Positions 13,532 to 27,400 of a DNA stretch of 64,000 nucleotides are shown here, piece after piece. The DNA lies in contig OZ034972.1 in NCBI GenBank assembly GCA_964030785.1, forward strand, positions 15,966,131 through 16,030,130, written 5' to 3'. A program made the position numbers and the translations under genes. The notes beneath the pieces were generated by a model. That model was not told where the DNA came from. It worked only from the letters and a program-made list of their open reading frames with translations, and did not search any database. The stretch is from Siderastrea siderea. Its lineage: Eukaryota > Cnidaria > Anthozoa > Scleractinia > Rhizangiidae. Position 1 is the first letter of the stretch, and the number at the start of each line of letters is the position of its first letter.

Positions 13532-15015
13532 TTAGAATAGCTTGAACAAGATACAAAGGGTAACAGGCTGCAGGTTGCACCTGGACAATCCCAGGGCATG
13601 TTTGATCCCACGGAGGGTGTTGTGGAGGCGAGGCAAGGTTGCAAAGTTGAGGTTGCAGTTAAACTCTACGTGTAAATTTTGTATGGCTGCTAGGTATTCC
13701 TTAATTGTGTGATACTTGACAAATTCGGCTGAGCGGGATACGAAATAAATCAAAGTTACTTCTCTTGCCGGGTGCAAAGGAGCGATTGGTGTAACTGGAC
13801 CATGCTTGAGGCAAAATAAGATAAATTGTTTTTCTCCTGATGTGTACATTTGTCTAGTGGTTGGAGCAAGGGAACCCCAGAGGTATCCAGAGACTGGAGG
13901 TTCGATATGTATGAGGTATTCCAGGATGGGGGTAACCAGTAGGTGAGGCTTCTGGTGCCAGCTCCCTTAAACGCTCCATCTGGAAATGAGACAGGGAGTC
14001 AGCCATACCATTCTGTGGACCCTCAAAATGGAGTGCTGTAAGGGTAAAATTGTATTTTAGAGCGAAAAGGGTAATGGGCCTAACGAGATACATGGTCCGT
14101 GGGGTTTTGGAGCTTTTTGTATTGAGAATTCAGACCACAAGCTAGGCTATCACAGGAAAAACGGACATGCCTGTTGTGCCATAAGGGGCCCCATAGAGCG
14201 CAAGCTAGGTATATAGGGAAAAGCTCTTGCCAGGCGATACTAATGTCCAGGGAAGACCAAAGGCAAAGTTGGGGAAGCCATTTGCCGTTGAACCAGTGGG
14301 GGTGTAGGTGGGCCCCATACCCTATACACCCTGCAACATCTGTGAGAAGAGGAAAAAACCAATAGGAGGAAAGGACTCAGAAACAGGTTCGCGCCATTCC
14401 AGGAGACTAGGAAATGAGCCCTCATATTGAGATCTTTATGGAATTCCCTCACAAGGTGGACAAAAGCAGCAAGGTCGGACAAACCATAGGTTTAAGTCAT
14501 CATGCGCTGCAGGAAGGGGCAGCCAGGAGCGACTACTTTGCAAGCAAAGTGAAGGAACCCAATGAAGGATTGGAGGTTGCGAAGGCAGCAGCTGGTTTTG
14601 GACTACCAGGAGGAGATGAGAGAACAGAGCCTAGCCAGTTTGTCATAGGGGAACTGAGCATCCATTTTAGCAGAATCCAGGAGAATACCCTTGAATTTCA
14701 GCTGAGTAGAGGGGGAAAGGTTGTACATCGTGGTATGGGGATATCCAGCTTTGTAAATAAGGTCAGGTGGTACATGGTACATGGTACATATGTGCAGAAC
14801 TCCTGAGATGTTATGCTTGTGGTGGATAATCCGCTCCAGAGCATCGGAGAGCAAGTTGAAAAGGTAGGGGGCAGATCACACTCCAAAAGGGAGGACTGTA
14901 TCAGGAAAAAACATCCCCTTCCATCGCATCCCTAGCAGTTCCCAGTGTAAGGGGTTAACAGGTATTATGCAGAAGGCGGATTGCACATTTGCCTCGGATT
15001 TCATAGAGATCATCC
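13532..15015 (-). pseudogene. DIRS-like retrotransposon relic (RT, RNase H, tyrosine recombinase)
   Basis: Read on the minus strand from 15015 downward, the pieces come in DIRS order. A reverse-transcriptase segment (about 15010-14600) contains SAFCIIPVNP, WELLGMRW and VLPFGV followed by a stop and then SAPYLFNLLSDALE. Next is an RNase H tail-like piece (14093-13854) with NGMADSLSHFQMERLRELAP. Last is the start of a tyrosine recombinase (13849-13532) with SAEFVKYHTIKEYLAAIQNLH. The pieces lie in different frames with stops between them, so the element is dead. Split direct or inverted ends, as expected for DIRS, were not located. Confidence 0.65.
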
Positions 15016-16344
15016 CACGAAGACTGAGCTGAAATAACTGGCATGCAAGCAATGAACTGAGTTGACAACGAGATAACGTGATGGCCCTACAAGAAAGCTC
15101 ATTGGTTGACAGGCCATGCGCACGTACTGCTGATTATCTGATTGCATGCTACAGTACAAAGTAGAAAAAACAACGTTTGGAAAGGTACATTGTAAGACTA
15201 AATGCGGTGGGAAGTACAGGCTTCGATTGAGTTTGTGCACGGACAGAAACAGCCAATAAACAGGTTCTCACTTTTTCTCTATGCTTATGCTGCAAATGAA
15301 GTTGTGCTGATAACACGAAGATGTTAAAAATGACTTTTCTGGTGTTGCCAGAAAGGTGAAAGGGTACACTAGGAGTCTTGTTTACATAGTTACTTCACAC
15401 AAAGGAAATTTGTGTGTGACGAACATTTGTCAGCCCCTCTCTGAAAAGAACCCCATGGCTGACCCTTGTAGCTGAACCAAACCAGAGCAATGCTGGGAAT
15501 CCAGTTCAACACTTCGCTAGCTCCTGACAAACCTGTAGTTTGTTTCCACCTCCTAGAGACATTCTCCATGGATTTCACAAAATAATCCTTAGTTCAATGG
15601 CCGTCAATATGTAGTCTCATTTTGCCGCTTCTTTCTCGTGACCAGAGCTACTGAAATCCCGTGCATTGAGCGTGACAACCTTTTGAATCATTGAAATGTT
15701 TCAAAGACTGACCAACTCCTGTTTTAAGGGACAGGAGTATTAACACCCTCCGTTTAGCTGAACTGGTTAAATGTTCTTGTGAATCTCCTGATGGAGTCAT
15801 CCATCACGTTTGCCCTCTCCAGAGAACACATTTGTGCAGTTAAATGCCGTCTTCCTCTTGAGACCTTCCTATTTGGGGCCATAAGGAATCCACAGTGAGG
15901 ATATTTTGTTTGTTGATGGTAGGAAGTTGAAGATGTTCAGTGGCTTTTAAGCCAAGGACGGACTTATACTGTACACAGGTTGACTCTTGCTTTCGGTGTT
16001 CTTATTGGCATTTATCAAAATGCCAAACCTCGCACTCAGCCCTTGTTTGCAGAGGTTGACAGTTGTGTCGATCTCCAACTGCAGACTTTTAGACAAGGTA
16101 CCTCTGCACTTTGCTGTGTTTTCCAATGAACCTGTCAGTGCTGTCCCTTGAAAGTCATTTGTACTTCAACATTTCTCAGGAACTTAGCCAAATGTCCATC
16201 ATTGTCTGTGGTGACATCAATCAGGAAGGTGGTGCACTCTAAATGGTAAAAGACTAGGTCAGGACGCCGGAGGCTAAGGGGAAACTATTTACGTGTGCAA
16301 CAATGGAAAGTTTGTCTTATCTTCGGGAAATGGTAGCAGCGGCA

Positions 16345-16690
16345 TCATGAAGCCTTAAATTTTTCCAATCGCAGCTTTTGCCCCACTGATCTCGCTTTAA
16401 GGAAAATTACAGTAGTCAAAATACCAGTACCAGCTTTGCATTTCTTGATGATCCACACAGCGACTTCTTTCTCAAGGTCTGGAATGCAGCAGGGCGAAAG
16501 CATTGAGCTCACTTGCTTTGGGGCATTTTCAGCAGGTTTTCTCGTTGCAATCGCCAACGATGACAAAGCTTTCATCAACACTAAACTGCTTTGCGGGGGC
16601 ACGGTTTCCTTTTTGAACAGCATATGCTACAACTCTCAGTTTAAAAGAGGCAGCAGACAATGCTCTGGGAGAGCCCCTTTCTGTCATGAT
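16345..16690 (-). pseudogene. Pogo/Tigger-like transposase N-terminus, broken
   Basis: The minus strand first reads ASFKLRVVAYAVQKGNRAPA, the form of a psq-type helix-turn-helix. A frame change follows, then DLEKEVAVWIIKKCKAGTG and ILTTVIFLKARSVGQKL, the form of a CENP-B-type DNA-binding domain. The linker between them is altered and no DDE catalytic domain follows before the AGA exon at 16888. This is known pogo-family architecture; the assignment is by reading, not by search. Confidence 0.55.
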
Positions 16691-16887
16691 GACGTTAAAT
16701 CAACAGCGTTGAAAACGCATGTCATTTTTAAGACCCTGCATGGATCAAACAGAGTGAAAGCTGATTGGGTTTTAGTAGGCAATAAATTTAACAATGCATA
16801 AGTCATCACAAGTAGCAAATGGCATGTCAAAGTGTGTTTTCTTATAGCAAGTTTTGCCCATGTGGTTGATCTTGAGTTTATTTGCAG

Positions 16888-19800
16888 ACAGATGTGGAAA
16901 AACTGGAAAAATAACAATTGTCAGCCCAACTTTTGGAAGGTAGTTGCCTTACAATTCATTTTTTGTTTAAACTGACTTTCTTCTTGAAAGACAAATTTAA
17001 CAAAACAACGTCAGTGCATTAAATTCCTTAGTGGTTTGTTTTTATATTCAGAAGAATTTCATGTAATGTGGTATTCGCTTGATGATTGGTCCCAAGGAAG
17101 CAGGTTTTGTTTTCCTGAGTTTTGTAATGTGTTCAAAAAACGTACTACTACCAAGTTCTGTGATGACCGTGTGACCTTGTTTTATTTCTCTCTGAAGACA
17201 ATTTAATCAGCAAGACACCAGTTTCTACAAAATGCACACACAAACATAAATGTAATATTTTTGTAATATGGGAGTACTAAAGTCACCTTTTTAAATGTAT
17301 GTGTGTAGGTGAAAGTTTGAACATTCATCTTGGACAATGCTATGTCAAAATACACATAATTACATCCAAAATTTCTAATGCAGTGGACAAAGAGTACATA
17401 AGCTCACATAAATTTCAACGATAAGACCAGCTATAAGAACATAGAACTTGGGATTATAGTTAGATTCATGATATCAAACTAGACCGTACTGTAGTAAGGA
17501 GGTTAGCTCTGTTATGGATCTGTATTGTTAATGGCTATGTAGAGAAACATTTCCTTAATTTTTCATGCAACTTTTTTCATATCTAAGGCAATGGTTTGCA
17601 TAGGAAACAGGGCTGAATTTGCGTATTCAGCCTTTTGATCTTGCAATGGGCTGACTACATTTTAACGTAGCTGTAGTGATGAAGAAATGACCACGCATTA
17701 GGGTCAACAAAACGTCCGCTCCATGAAAGAATTCATTTGTTTCAAACAAGACAATTAGTGGATGACTTTTTTTAGCTTTATGCTGTCTTGGTAACCGTCA
17801 GCTTCTTCACATTCAGGATGTTGTTCCTGATCCTCAGCAGTCATGTGGACCCTACAAGCCTAAACCTGGTTTTGGGTAAGTTCTTAGTACTACGTCACTC
17901 ATTACACATTTATACTCAACCAGGGAATGTTGAAATTTGGTGACATGTGACCTTCATGGTCTATTTTTCTACCAGCAGCTTTGATTTCAGTTATTTTGCT
18001 GCAGATTTTATTGTAAATGAAAATTTCATATACTTGAACACTTGCATAGATTTTCGCACTAGGATGGCTTTGTGTTTTTTAGTACTCCTCCGTTAAGATC
18101 AGTCTTCTTACTTGAACCAGATTATAGTGCTATTCCAAAAAATTCAAAAAGATATGGGCTGTTCCAGGCTTTCAGATAGTGGCGCCCAGACAAAAACCGT
18201 TGAGAGCTGGGGAAAGAGGCCAGAGAATGCCTGTGCTCATTTTTCAAAGGAAGCCTTTCCACCCACTTAAGACTGCCTATGGTGGCCTGGTAACTTGAAC
18301 GCCCCCATTTTTTTGGATTGTTTTTTTTTTGATTTCGTAAATTGTCAACATGGTGCATCTTCTTTCATCTTGTTTTGGTTTCATGCCTGTGAATGCTGAA
18401 TTCTCTACATAAGAATTGCACCCGTAGTCCACTCTTCTTCAGGGCAAAAAACTTTCACTCGTCTGCCCGTCCAAGACGAGTACTTTTTCATCTTGGACAA
18501 GTAGATTTCCCAGAGCACTCATCCAACGGAAGAAGTAGAGTTTGTCACACACACAAGAAATTATTGTTTTCTACTGAGTTTTGAGTTTCCCAAGCATCTC
18601 TTAACTTCACTAACTGACCTTGTTTTGCGTAAATTTCCTTTTCTTTTTGCACATAAACTGTAAGGGGGTATTAACATGAGACCGGTACGAACTCCGACCG
18701 GGATGAGTTCGTATCGGCCACCATACATTTCCTTTCTTGCGTTTACATGAGGCCGGTCTGAAAATGAACTCAGACCGGTCTGACTTCGTCTCGATCTCTG
18801 GACCAAGACAAGTTACTTTCGAACCGGTCTGAGCTCGTACCATTCTCATGTAAACGGAAGCGAATCTCAGACCGGGTCCGGATTTAATGTGTTCCTTCTT
18901 TTGGCTTCATCGTCTTTCCTTTTCCTCAGTAATGATAGCATCATTATTGCGGATAACATAGTTGATAACATAAGGAAACAAGACGTAGAAAGTTAGTAGG
19001 ATCAATTGAATATATGCTTGCGCTAATGCTTGCGGGAAGTCAGCCATTTGAGATACACTCTTTTTTCTTTTTTAAGAACCATTTTTATAAGAAGTCTGAG
19101 ATTTGCCCCAAAATTTAAGAAAATGTATGGGCTAAAATAAGAACATCCTCAAACTCAGCCAAATTTGACATGTTCTTATAAAACAAAGAGTGTACTGCAC
19201 AGTACACAGGCCACCCAATGAGCGTTACTCTATATTTTTTTGTCATCAGTAAATTCTATGGTTGTCTATTGGAGTAAATTGTGTGCCAGTTGGTTTATAA
19301 CAGGTTGGTTTATGAAGGTTATATAGCTCCAGCATCTGCTGTCTTTGAGTTCGTACCGGTCTCATGTAATCGACCAAGCATTTCGTCCCGGTCTCAGGGA
19401 AACGGCTGCAAAAATTGTACAAGTTCGTACCGGTCTGAGTTCGTCCCGGTCTCATGTAAGTACCCCCTAAGAAATCTTTACTTTCATTATGATTATTATC
19501 CCTCCGTGTAAATCAGTTTGTAGGCATAATTGTGCTCAGTATTCAAACAGAACACATCATGCCACTGATTTTCGACGTTCAACATCAAACTTTGTGGCAC
19601 ATTTTTTTTATTTTGCAAAACCGATTAGCTAAATGAAAACTATCGAAATAGCTTTGCCATAATTCCCAAAACATGCGTGATATTAATTTGCACAAGTGGC
19701 GTATTGAACTTCTCCATTTTATCATTTAATTACATGAACTCGTCATCATATAGAAATGCGCTAGGTTCCTTTAATTCCTAAACGTTCTTTTTGATTAAGT

Positions 19801-21454
19801 GTTTTGATTGCATAAAACAAGTTAGTTTCCAACTTTGTTGTCTCAAGTTTTTCAAGCAAGTTTGCGTACATGCGAAAATTTGATATCAACAAACGGTGAG
19901 ACTTTCTGGCAGGTTCAAATATCGCAATGTCCATTGCATGTTCTTTGGCTTTTAGATTTGGATCTTTTTATCCCAAAACATAACACATTTAATTCACAAG
20001 ACAACCAAAGAGTATTTTTAAAAAGGTAAATACCTGTATCTGCAAGATATCGGAGCGAGAGTTTTATTATTGCACCTAAAGCACAATGCCACATGACCTG
20101 TAAGCGGAGTTCAATTTTGAATTCCACAATCGGCACTTTAAGTTACTTTCTTTGTCGACTGTGTAGCAAAGGGAAATGAAACTTTTTTTATCACCGCTGT
20201 TTGTTGCATTAAATAAACTTAATCAAACCAGGATTTTTGATCGGCAACTCTGACTAACTAACAAGCTAAGAGAAGAGGCATGGCATGCAGTGATGTCAGC
20301 TTAGAATGGTTCACCTCAGCAAAATCCCGCCCATATGTATCTTGTCTCCATGACAACCATCAAAGTGGTTGAACCGTGAAAACAATAATTTGCTGCTATT
20401 CTTCAAACTGCAGCAAATAGCAATTTTTAACACTTAAAAACTGGTAGGACTGTAAATTGCATAACCTCTAGCATTTTAAATTCATTCATTTTAAACTAAC
20501 TAATTTTTGGACGAATTCTGAGTGGCACTTGTGAAATGGACAAGTGGAATGATTAAAAAGTTTTTGCCCTGTTCTCGGTGTTGCAGGTTTTGCCAGAAAA
20601 CTGTTGCAGGGGCCTAAGTTTCTTAAGTTAGCCGTTTTAGTGATCTAAAGAATAAGGATTTAATTGAGCTTTCTGGCATCAAAAGTTTTGTTTTAACTGA
20701 CATAACCCGTTCCTTGGACCATGAACTGAAACAGGAAGAAGAGTTATCCAACGTAAAAAGGTTTGACCTGTGCAAGATGTTTGGTACAGGTCATGCTGGT
20801 ATTATTAAACCACAATTGGCTATTTCTGTGGAAACAGAAGAGAAGTGGAAATTTGAGTGATTTAAAGGGAACCTCCACTGACAAAACAAATTCACGTTAA
20901 ATTGTTGGAAATATAGTCCAAATTCCAATCCTTTTTTAATAAGTGGAAAGAAAGTTTTAATGTTCAAATAATTTGGAATGAATATCGCCTATTTTCACTT
21001 TTAAATTTCCCGCACGCCACCATTTTGAATTTTTATGACGTCAAATGGTTACTACTATTGTTAGGAAGCAACTTTCTTTTGTTTGGAACAATTGGACGAC
21101 CATTTGACATCATAAAAATTCGAAATGGTGACACGCGGGAAATTAAAAAGTGAAAATAGGCGATATTCATATCCATTCTTTTGCGCACTAAAACTTCCTT
21201 ACAATTATTAAAAAAAAGAATTGGAAATTAGACTACATTTCCAAAAAATTGAACGTCAATTTGTTATGTCAGTGGAGGTTCTCTTTAAAACGAGAGAAGT
21301 TTAGAACTGCAAATCCAAAGTTGCTTCTAGCTCCAACAGCTTTGAAACCAGACAGAGGCGAAACCCCAGCAGTTTAGAAGCTCAGACAGATGTTTGCCTC
21401 CGTCTGGTTTTACAACCATTGCAGTTAGAAGAAACTTCGGGTTTGCAGTCTTGC

Positions 21455-21488
<34 letters not shown>

Positions 21489-24400
21489 TAAATTGCTCAA
21501 TTTTCACTTCACTAACAGCAAAAGAAAAAATGTAAACTAAAAAAGATCAGAGTACAGGGATGAAACAAACTGTTTCCATGGAAAAGGCCAATTTGCGGTT
21601 TCCTCACCAACACGTTTGTTTGTCTTGTGGTTTCATCTTGCCTCTGTTGGTAGCTATACAGTTGGAAATATCAAAATCAATTGAAAGTGTTCACGTTTTT
21701 TTTTTTACAGTTTTACAGTAGTTTTTCCAAACTTTGGAAACTATAGCCAATAATACATTCACCTCATTTCCAATATCCACAAAACAGCTAGGAAATATCT
21801 TTGTTAGTGAGTCACCTCCTCCTTCAGTGATTTTATCGGTGATTAGATTTTTAGATCAGAAGATAGAGGTTTTCCTGGGATGAATGACCGTTCTTGCTTT
21901 CAGCCAACCATTTTCCAGACAAACTTTTGTCATCCCCCCCCTGCCAATGACTAGGATTTTGCTGCTCAATCAACTGTGACAACGATACCAACAACGGACG
22001 CCATTCAATGCTTAACCTTAATCTGGTGTAATTGTGCATACGTTATCCGTGTTTTGATTTCTTTTCTATCCCTTCATTAATCTCATTAGATTAAACTCAT
22101 TCTGTAGGTAGGATGGCTTGTTCCTAACATGTCTTGTTCCCCGCACACTACAGGTGACCACAAGTCTCCTGTAGCTCAGTGGTAGAGCATCTGGACTAGT
22201 AACCAGTCTGAGTAGCCTGTGTCATTAATTGAATAAAACATCTTTCTCATGTATTCACCAGGCTTAAAATTCACCATCACATCTATATCATTGCAAATAC
22301 GCCACCTATCGGCATTTCAGTCCTAGCAGTATGGAGGACGTTTGTCACATGTACCTAGTTTAATGGCCTTAGCTCCCACGAGTCTCCTGTAGCTCAGGGG
22401 TAGAGCATCTGGACTAATAACCAGAAGGTCATAGGTTGGACACCTGTTGGGAGAACTGATTATTTTCTGAGTCGCCTGTGTCATTAATTGAATAAAACAT
22501 CTTTCTCAGATATTCACAAGGCTTAAAATTCACCATCGCATCTATATCATTGCGAATATGCCACCTATCAGCATTTCAGTCCTAGTAGTATGGAGGACGG
22601 TTGTTACATGAACCTAGTTTAATGGCCTTAGCTCCCACGAGTCTCCTGTATTGGTCAAGAACCAACACTGACTGCCAACTGGCAGTCAGTGTTGGTTCTT
22701 GACCAGTGACTCTCTGTTCCACAGTTTAATTAAGTTACTTTAGCTAATTCCACTTTTATTCTTAACTATTCAGTTTCGACAATATCAGCAACAGTCTGAA
22801 ACAGTTCGGCAAAACTTTGCCAGTGGCCTCAGTAATCTGGATTCCTAATTATTGATGTTTAATAACGGTTGGTCGATGCATGCAATGTAAAATTTACACT
22901 TTTGTAAAACGAATGCCATACAGAACTTGATGATGTTGGTGAAGGGAAGTTGGTTGGTGAAGGGAATTATGAAAAAAGGGCATATCGAAAACTTGAGCTA
23001 CTCCAATCATAAAAAGATATTTTTCATTCCCTTGGCAGGAAGCAAAGAAGTTCAAGGCGTGAGTCGCATTCAGACATTGGTAGACACAATCATGATACAC
23101 TTGGTTAGTAAAGAGTTCTTTATAGTAAACCATTCACTGATAATTACTAGTTGATAGTCACCTTAGTATTTTCAAAAAACCGTTATGTTGGTAATACTGT
23201 GACTTACTGCTGGCCCTAGAGTCAACATTGTACACTTAATGTCTGTTCCAGACAGAAATAGTTAGTTTTGCTTTCTTGAGAATCTCGATTTGTCTCAGGA
23301 ACCGTCGAGACTCGAGGGAAAACAAAACTATTTCCCGAAGGGCCAGACATTAAGTGCCTTGTTATACAGCCACACAAAAACAAACAAACAACTTTCTTAA
23401 AGCTCTAAGCCAAATGTGCAATAAGTACATCCATGCTGTAGAATGAAAAACGCAACAAACCCAACCTGGACCAGCTGAAGTTTCAAAAGATCCTCATCAT
23501 TTAGAATTGCTGTAAAAATTAATTGTAACATTTGTTCCTGAAAAAGCTCCTGCATGAAAATTCACCGTCTCTTGACATAACAGGTGATTGTGGACAACTA
23601 CCAGGACTTTTAGGACGAGTTGGGACGGCTAACACTGCTGGCTCAATTACAGCCACAATGCTAGTGGACTTTGAGTTGTTAAAACAGGCATTGCTAAGAG
23701 AGTGAAAAATTTCATTTTGCTTAATCTCCGACAGTCTCCTTGAGTAGGAATGAATACTATTCTCAGATTTATGTCCCGAGACATGCATAATATGGCGGCC
23801 TTCAAAAGTACATTCATCAAGTAATGAGGCCGCTGTCACCCTCATACAGTGATTTGTATACTGCCGTGAGAATTTCAACTTCCTAGAAATTGTACTCATT
23901 AAGGTACCTAAACTATTTTTTTCAAGGTGGGCATTGCAATACCAGATTTCATCAGTTTTTTTAATGTTCTCTCGCCTTAGGCCTTTGCCACAAGCAAGAT
24001 AGTTCAGGATTCAGCTTTGAAAGATAAAGTTCAAATGACTTTACTGAGCAAAACGGACTTTCTGATCATTCATACATACTTCCTCTGCCTGGAGAATCAT
24101 AAGGGTCATCTTTCCCTTTGTGGTTCTTATCTTGCTCATCCACTACTTGATAAACGTTTTTCCTGTTGCATCAGTCCACATGGCGAATGACTTCTTTGTA
24201 GGAAGACAGAGGTTTTCTCGTCGGCAATGGTTAACTGGAACCTAAGATTAAACCAAACAACTTGTTGAAGGGTTTTAGGATCTCGAGAAGGTGGGCTGTT
24301 TGACAACTGAATTTTTTCTAAGTCTTCCCTTGATGTCGGGATTGTAATGATCCACTTTGCCATAGCCGTGCTGCTTCAGCTCAACATTGGCCGCTTCTAA

Positions 24401-27400
24401 TACTTGGTTAGGCTTTGCAGATTCCTGATCATTAATAACATCGACATTTCTTTCAAGTAGAAAATAGTTTTGAAGACCGAATCTAAGTGCCATCAACGCA
24501 GACTTTTTGTATTTTTCCTCATTCTTCTTTCTTGCATTTGGATAAAAGCTTGTTAAAAGTTCTTTGAGTTCTTCTTTTTACGTTCTCATTTCTTGAGAAG
24601 CTAGAAATGCCAGAAGAGTGGTAACAGCATCTTTTGTTGCCTTTCGTGTATTTTCTGAATCCTTTTGCCAATAGGTTCTGTATTTCTTCTTTTGATGGAT
24701 TGGGAAAACGTTTTTTAACTTTAGGCTTGATTTTGTTTGAAGTTTAAAAGATTACCTTACTGGTTTTGTTGTTGACCTGAGCAGCACAACGCACATAAAA
24801 AATATGCCACCAGTCTCTGTCGCATTCTGAACAAATGCTTTTTCCCGGTACATTTACAATCACGTGCTAATGTATCCCGCGGCGGGGGGGGGGGGGGGGG
24901 CAATTGCTGAATTGTATTCCGTGCAGGATACATTTGAATTTAGTTAAGGCCACGTGACCACTAATCAGCCAATGACATTGGGCATTATTACTAGAAAAAC
25001 TGCAGCTGTATAACAATATTTCATCCTTCTTGTTCCAACCCAGGGGGGAGGGGGGGGCGGGGATGGGGTAGCAACTTCCCATATATGCTCTTAAATGAGA
25101 TCCAAATTATGTTCTAACCACTTGCAAAGTAATCATCAAGGTTGTAGTCAGTGGATCCGTCTCCTGCACGTGTGTAGATATTGCAAAATTCAATGGACAC
25201 TCAGATGAAACTCAAGAAAGAAAATGTGGCGGCCAATAGTTGTCTGTTCGTTTAAATAATTCACACACTTAAATGTTCAAAGGTTCAAATGAGGCCTAAC
25301 ACTATTGTAAAAAATTAAATCTAAAATCGAAGTTTTTGCCAAAAGGTCTGCGAATTCGCTGCTTTTTTTCTAGTGACTGTTTTAACATATGTGGATAGAC
25401 CCTTTGCACAATGGCATTCCCTCATTAGACCACTTTATTCGTTTCCTTTTCATATTTGTACCTATTGTTTTATAAATTTTACATACTTGCCACATTCTTA
25501 CGCTTTTTTCACATCTTACTTTACATTTATATATAGGCCTACGCGGAATATTTTTGTTATCCCTGATGATATCGTTAATCGGCAAAAGCTTGGATTTTAG
25601 ATTTAACTTTTTGCAATAGTGTTAGGCCTCATTTGAACCTTTGAACCTTTAAGTGGCAATCTCTGTAAAAGCGGTCCGCTGCATTTCGGGTCAGAAAATC
25701 AATTTCCTTCAAACTTTACCCACGAAACCATCTTAGTCTAAAAGTAAACCTAAGCATTATTTTTTTGTAAATGTTACAAAATAATATTTTTTTAAGCCAA
25801 AATCGCCGGCACCGTGAGGTGGCAATTTTTGGCAGTGATGTGACTCAAAAATAGGGAGTTTTGACGGTCTCGACACTTCAAAATGTAGTGATTTCTGGCA
25901 AGCTATATATTTTTCTGCATTAGACTATTCGTTGAATAGTAGAATGATATTAATTTTAGCGCGATTAATCGAAGTTTACTGCATTAAAGAAGTTTTTTTC
26001 GAAGGCTCTCTCACCATTAACGCCAATGAAGAAAAGATGCAAACTGTAAATTCGTCATTACGCCAAAGTCCAACTCCTTGAACACAATTTTTCTATTCAG
26101 ACCAACTAACCTTACATCAAATAGCATGTAAATATAAGAATATATTGTGGTTTAAGGGAATTTTAAAAACAGGTGGTCACAAAGTTTGGTGCTTTTTGCA
26201 ACAAGGTGGCAAATATGGCCCACACTCGAAGAATGTTAAACAAACAAATTTTGATGTTGTTGAAGTGTTTTTGGTCTGCACGCTTTCCTAAAGTGCGAGT
26301 AAATTTTGATTGAAAAACAACTAAAAGAGCCCGGTCAAGTAACGCAACAAGCGGTCATGTCACATTGCTGTTTGAGTTAATAATTAGTCGTCGCAAATAT
26401 TCCATAAAAGTCACGAAATGTTAGGCATTTCTCACAAACACAATATGGACCTCACATATTTGCCTCTATGTGACAATTAAAGGTAAAATAGCGCATAAAA
26501 ACATTTTTTCTTCGAACCTGTACATAACGTTTATACATAAAATCCATTCTGGTAGAAAGCAAATAGCCTGTCTGTGTACACATTCCGGGGTGCGGGCAGC
26601 TGTACACGAGCTAGAAAGCAAAATCACTTCTCTAGAAAACTCCAAAGAATTGGGTTATTTACCTTTACTGACTGTTAACAAATCACTTTTGGATAGCATC
26701 TTTTGGATAGTACACTTTTCTTGCGTGATGAATGCAAGTCCGTTTCAGTAAACGCATTACGTGACAGACCCATTTGTCACACAGTCAACCTGGCCTTACC
26801 GTGGTCCTTCAGTTTTGTCTAGCGCTAAAGGTAACGAAAATTGACCTTTAATAATAACTCTGCTTGGAAACATCAAAAAGAAATGAGCTAACACTGTGTA
26901 TGCGAAATATGTGCAACTCCGCATTTTGTCATATCCTATGTGCGTGCCCGTATGGTGGTGGGGGAATCCCATATAAAATTATCGGGAGTACTGTTTAAAC
27001 TCCACGGTTAGTACCACTTAAGTTGCTTAAATCTGAAGCCAACACAATGTAGTTATACCGGTGCCTTTCTTAAAGTTATAATCTTACAAAGAAAGTATGA
27101 CCAGAACTACTTCCTTCCTCTTGGGTCTGAACCTTAATTTAATCCACGCCCCCTAAACAAGATTGTGATACCTTTTAAGGGGTCCCTTTTGAAAGTTTCG
27201 ACGAGCCTTTCTTTGGGTGTCTCCCCCCCCCCCCCCCCCAGCCCCTGGGGAAATCCATACACTTGACACTTTTCAATGTAATACAACTGAATCGAAAACC
27301 AAGTACAACCAGAGGTATCTTTAGACAAATAATTACCATGTATATTGCACTAGAAGCAGCTATTCAGTAGAGTTCTTCAGTCCGACTCTGCTGTTCAGTA

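Noticed and set aside
16090..16270. Minus-strand RRPDLVFYHLECTTFLIDVT segment resembling a LINE reverse-transcriptase C-terminus
   Set aside because: Too short and isolated to support a feature; stops on both sides.
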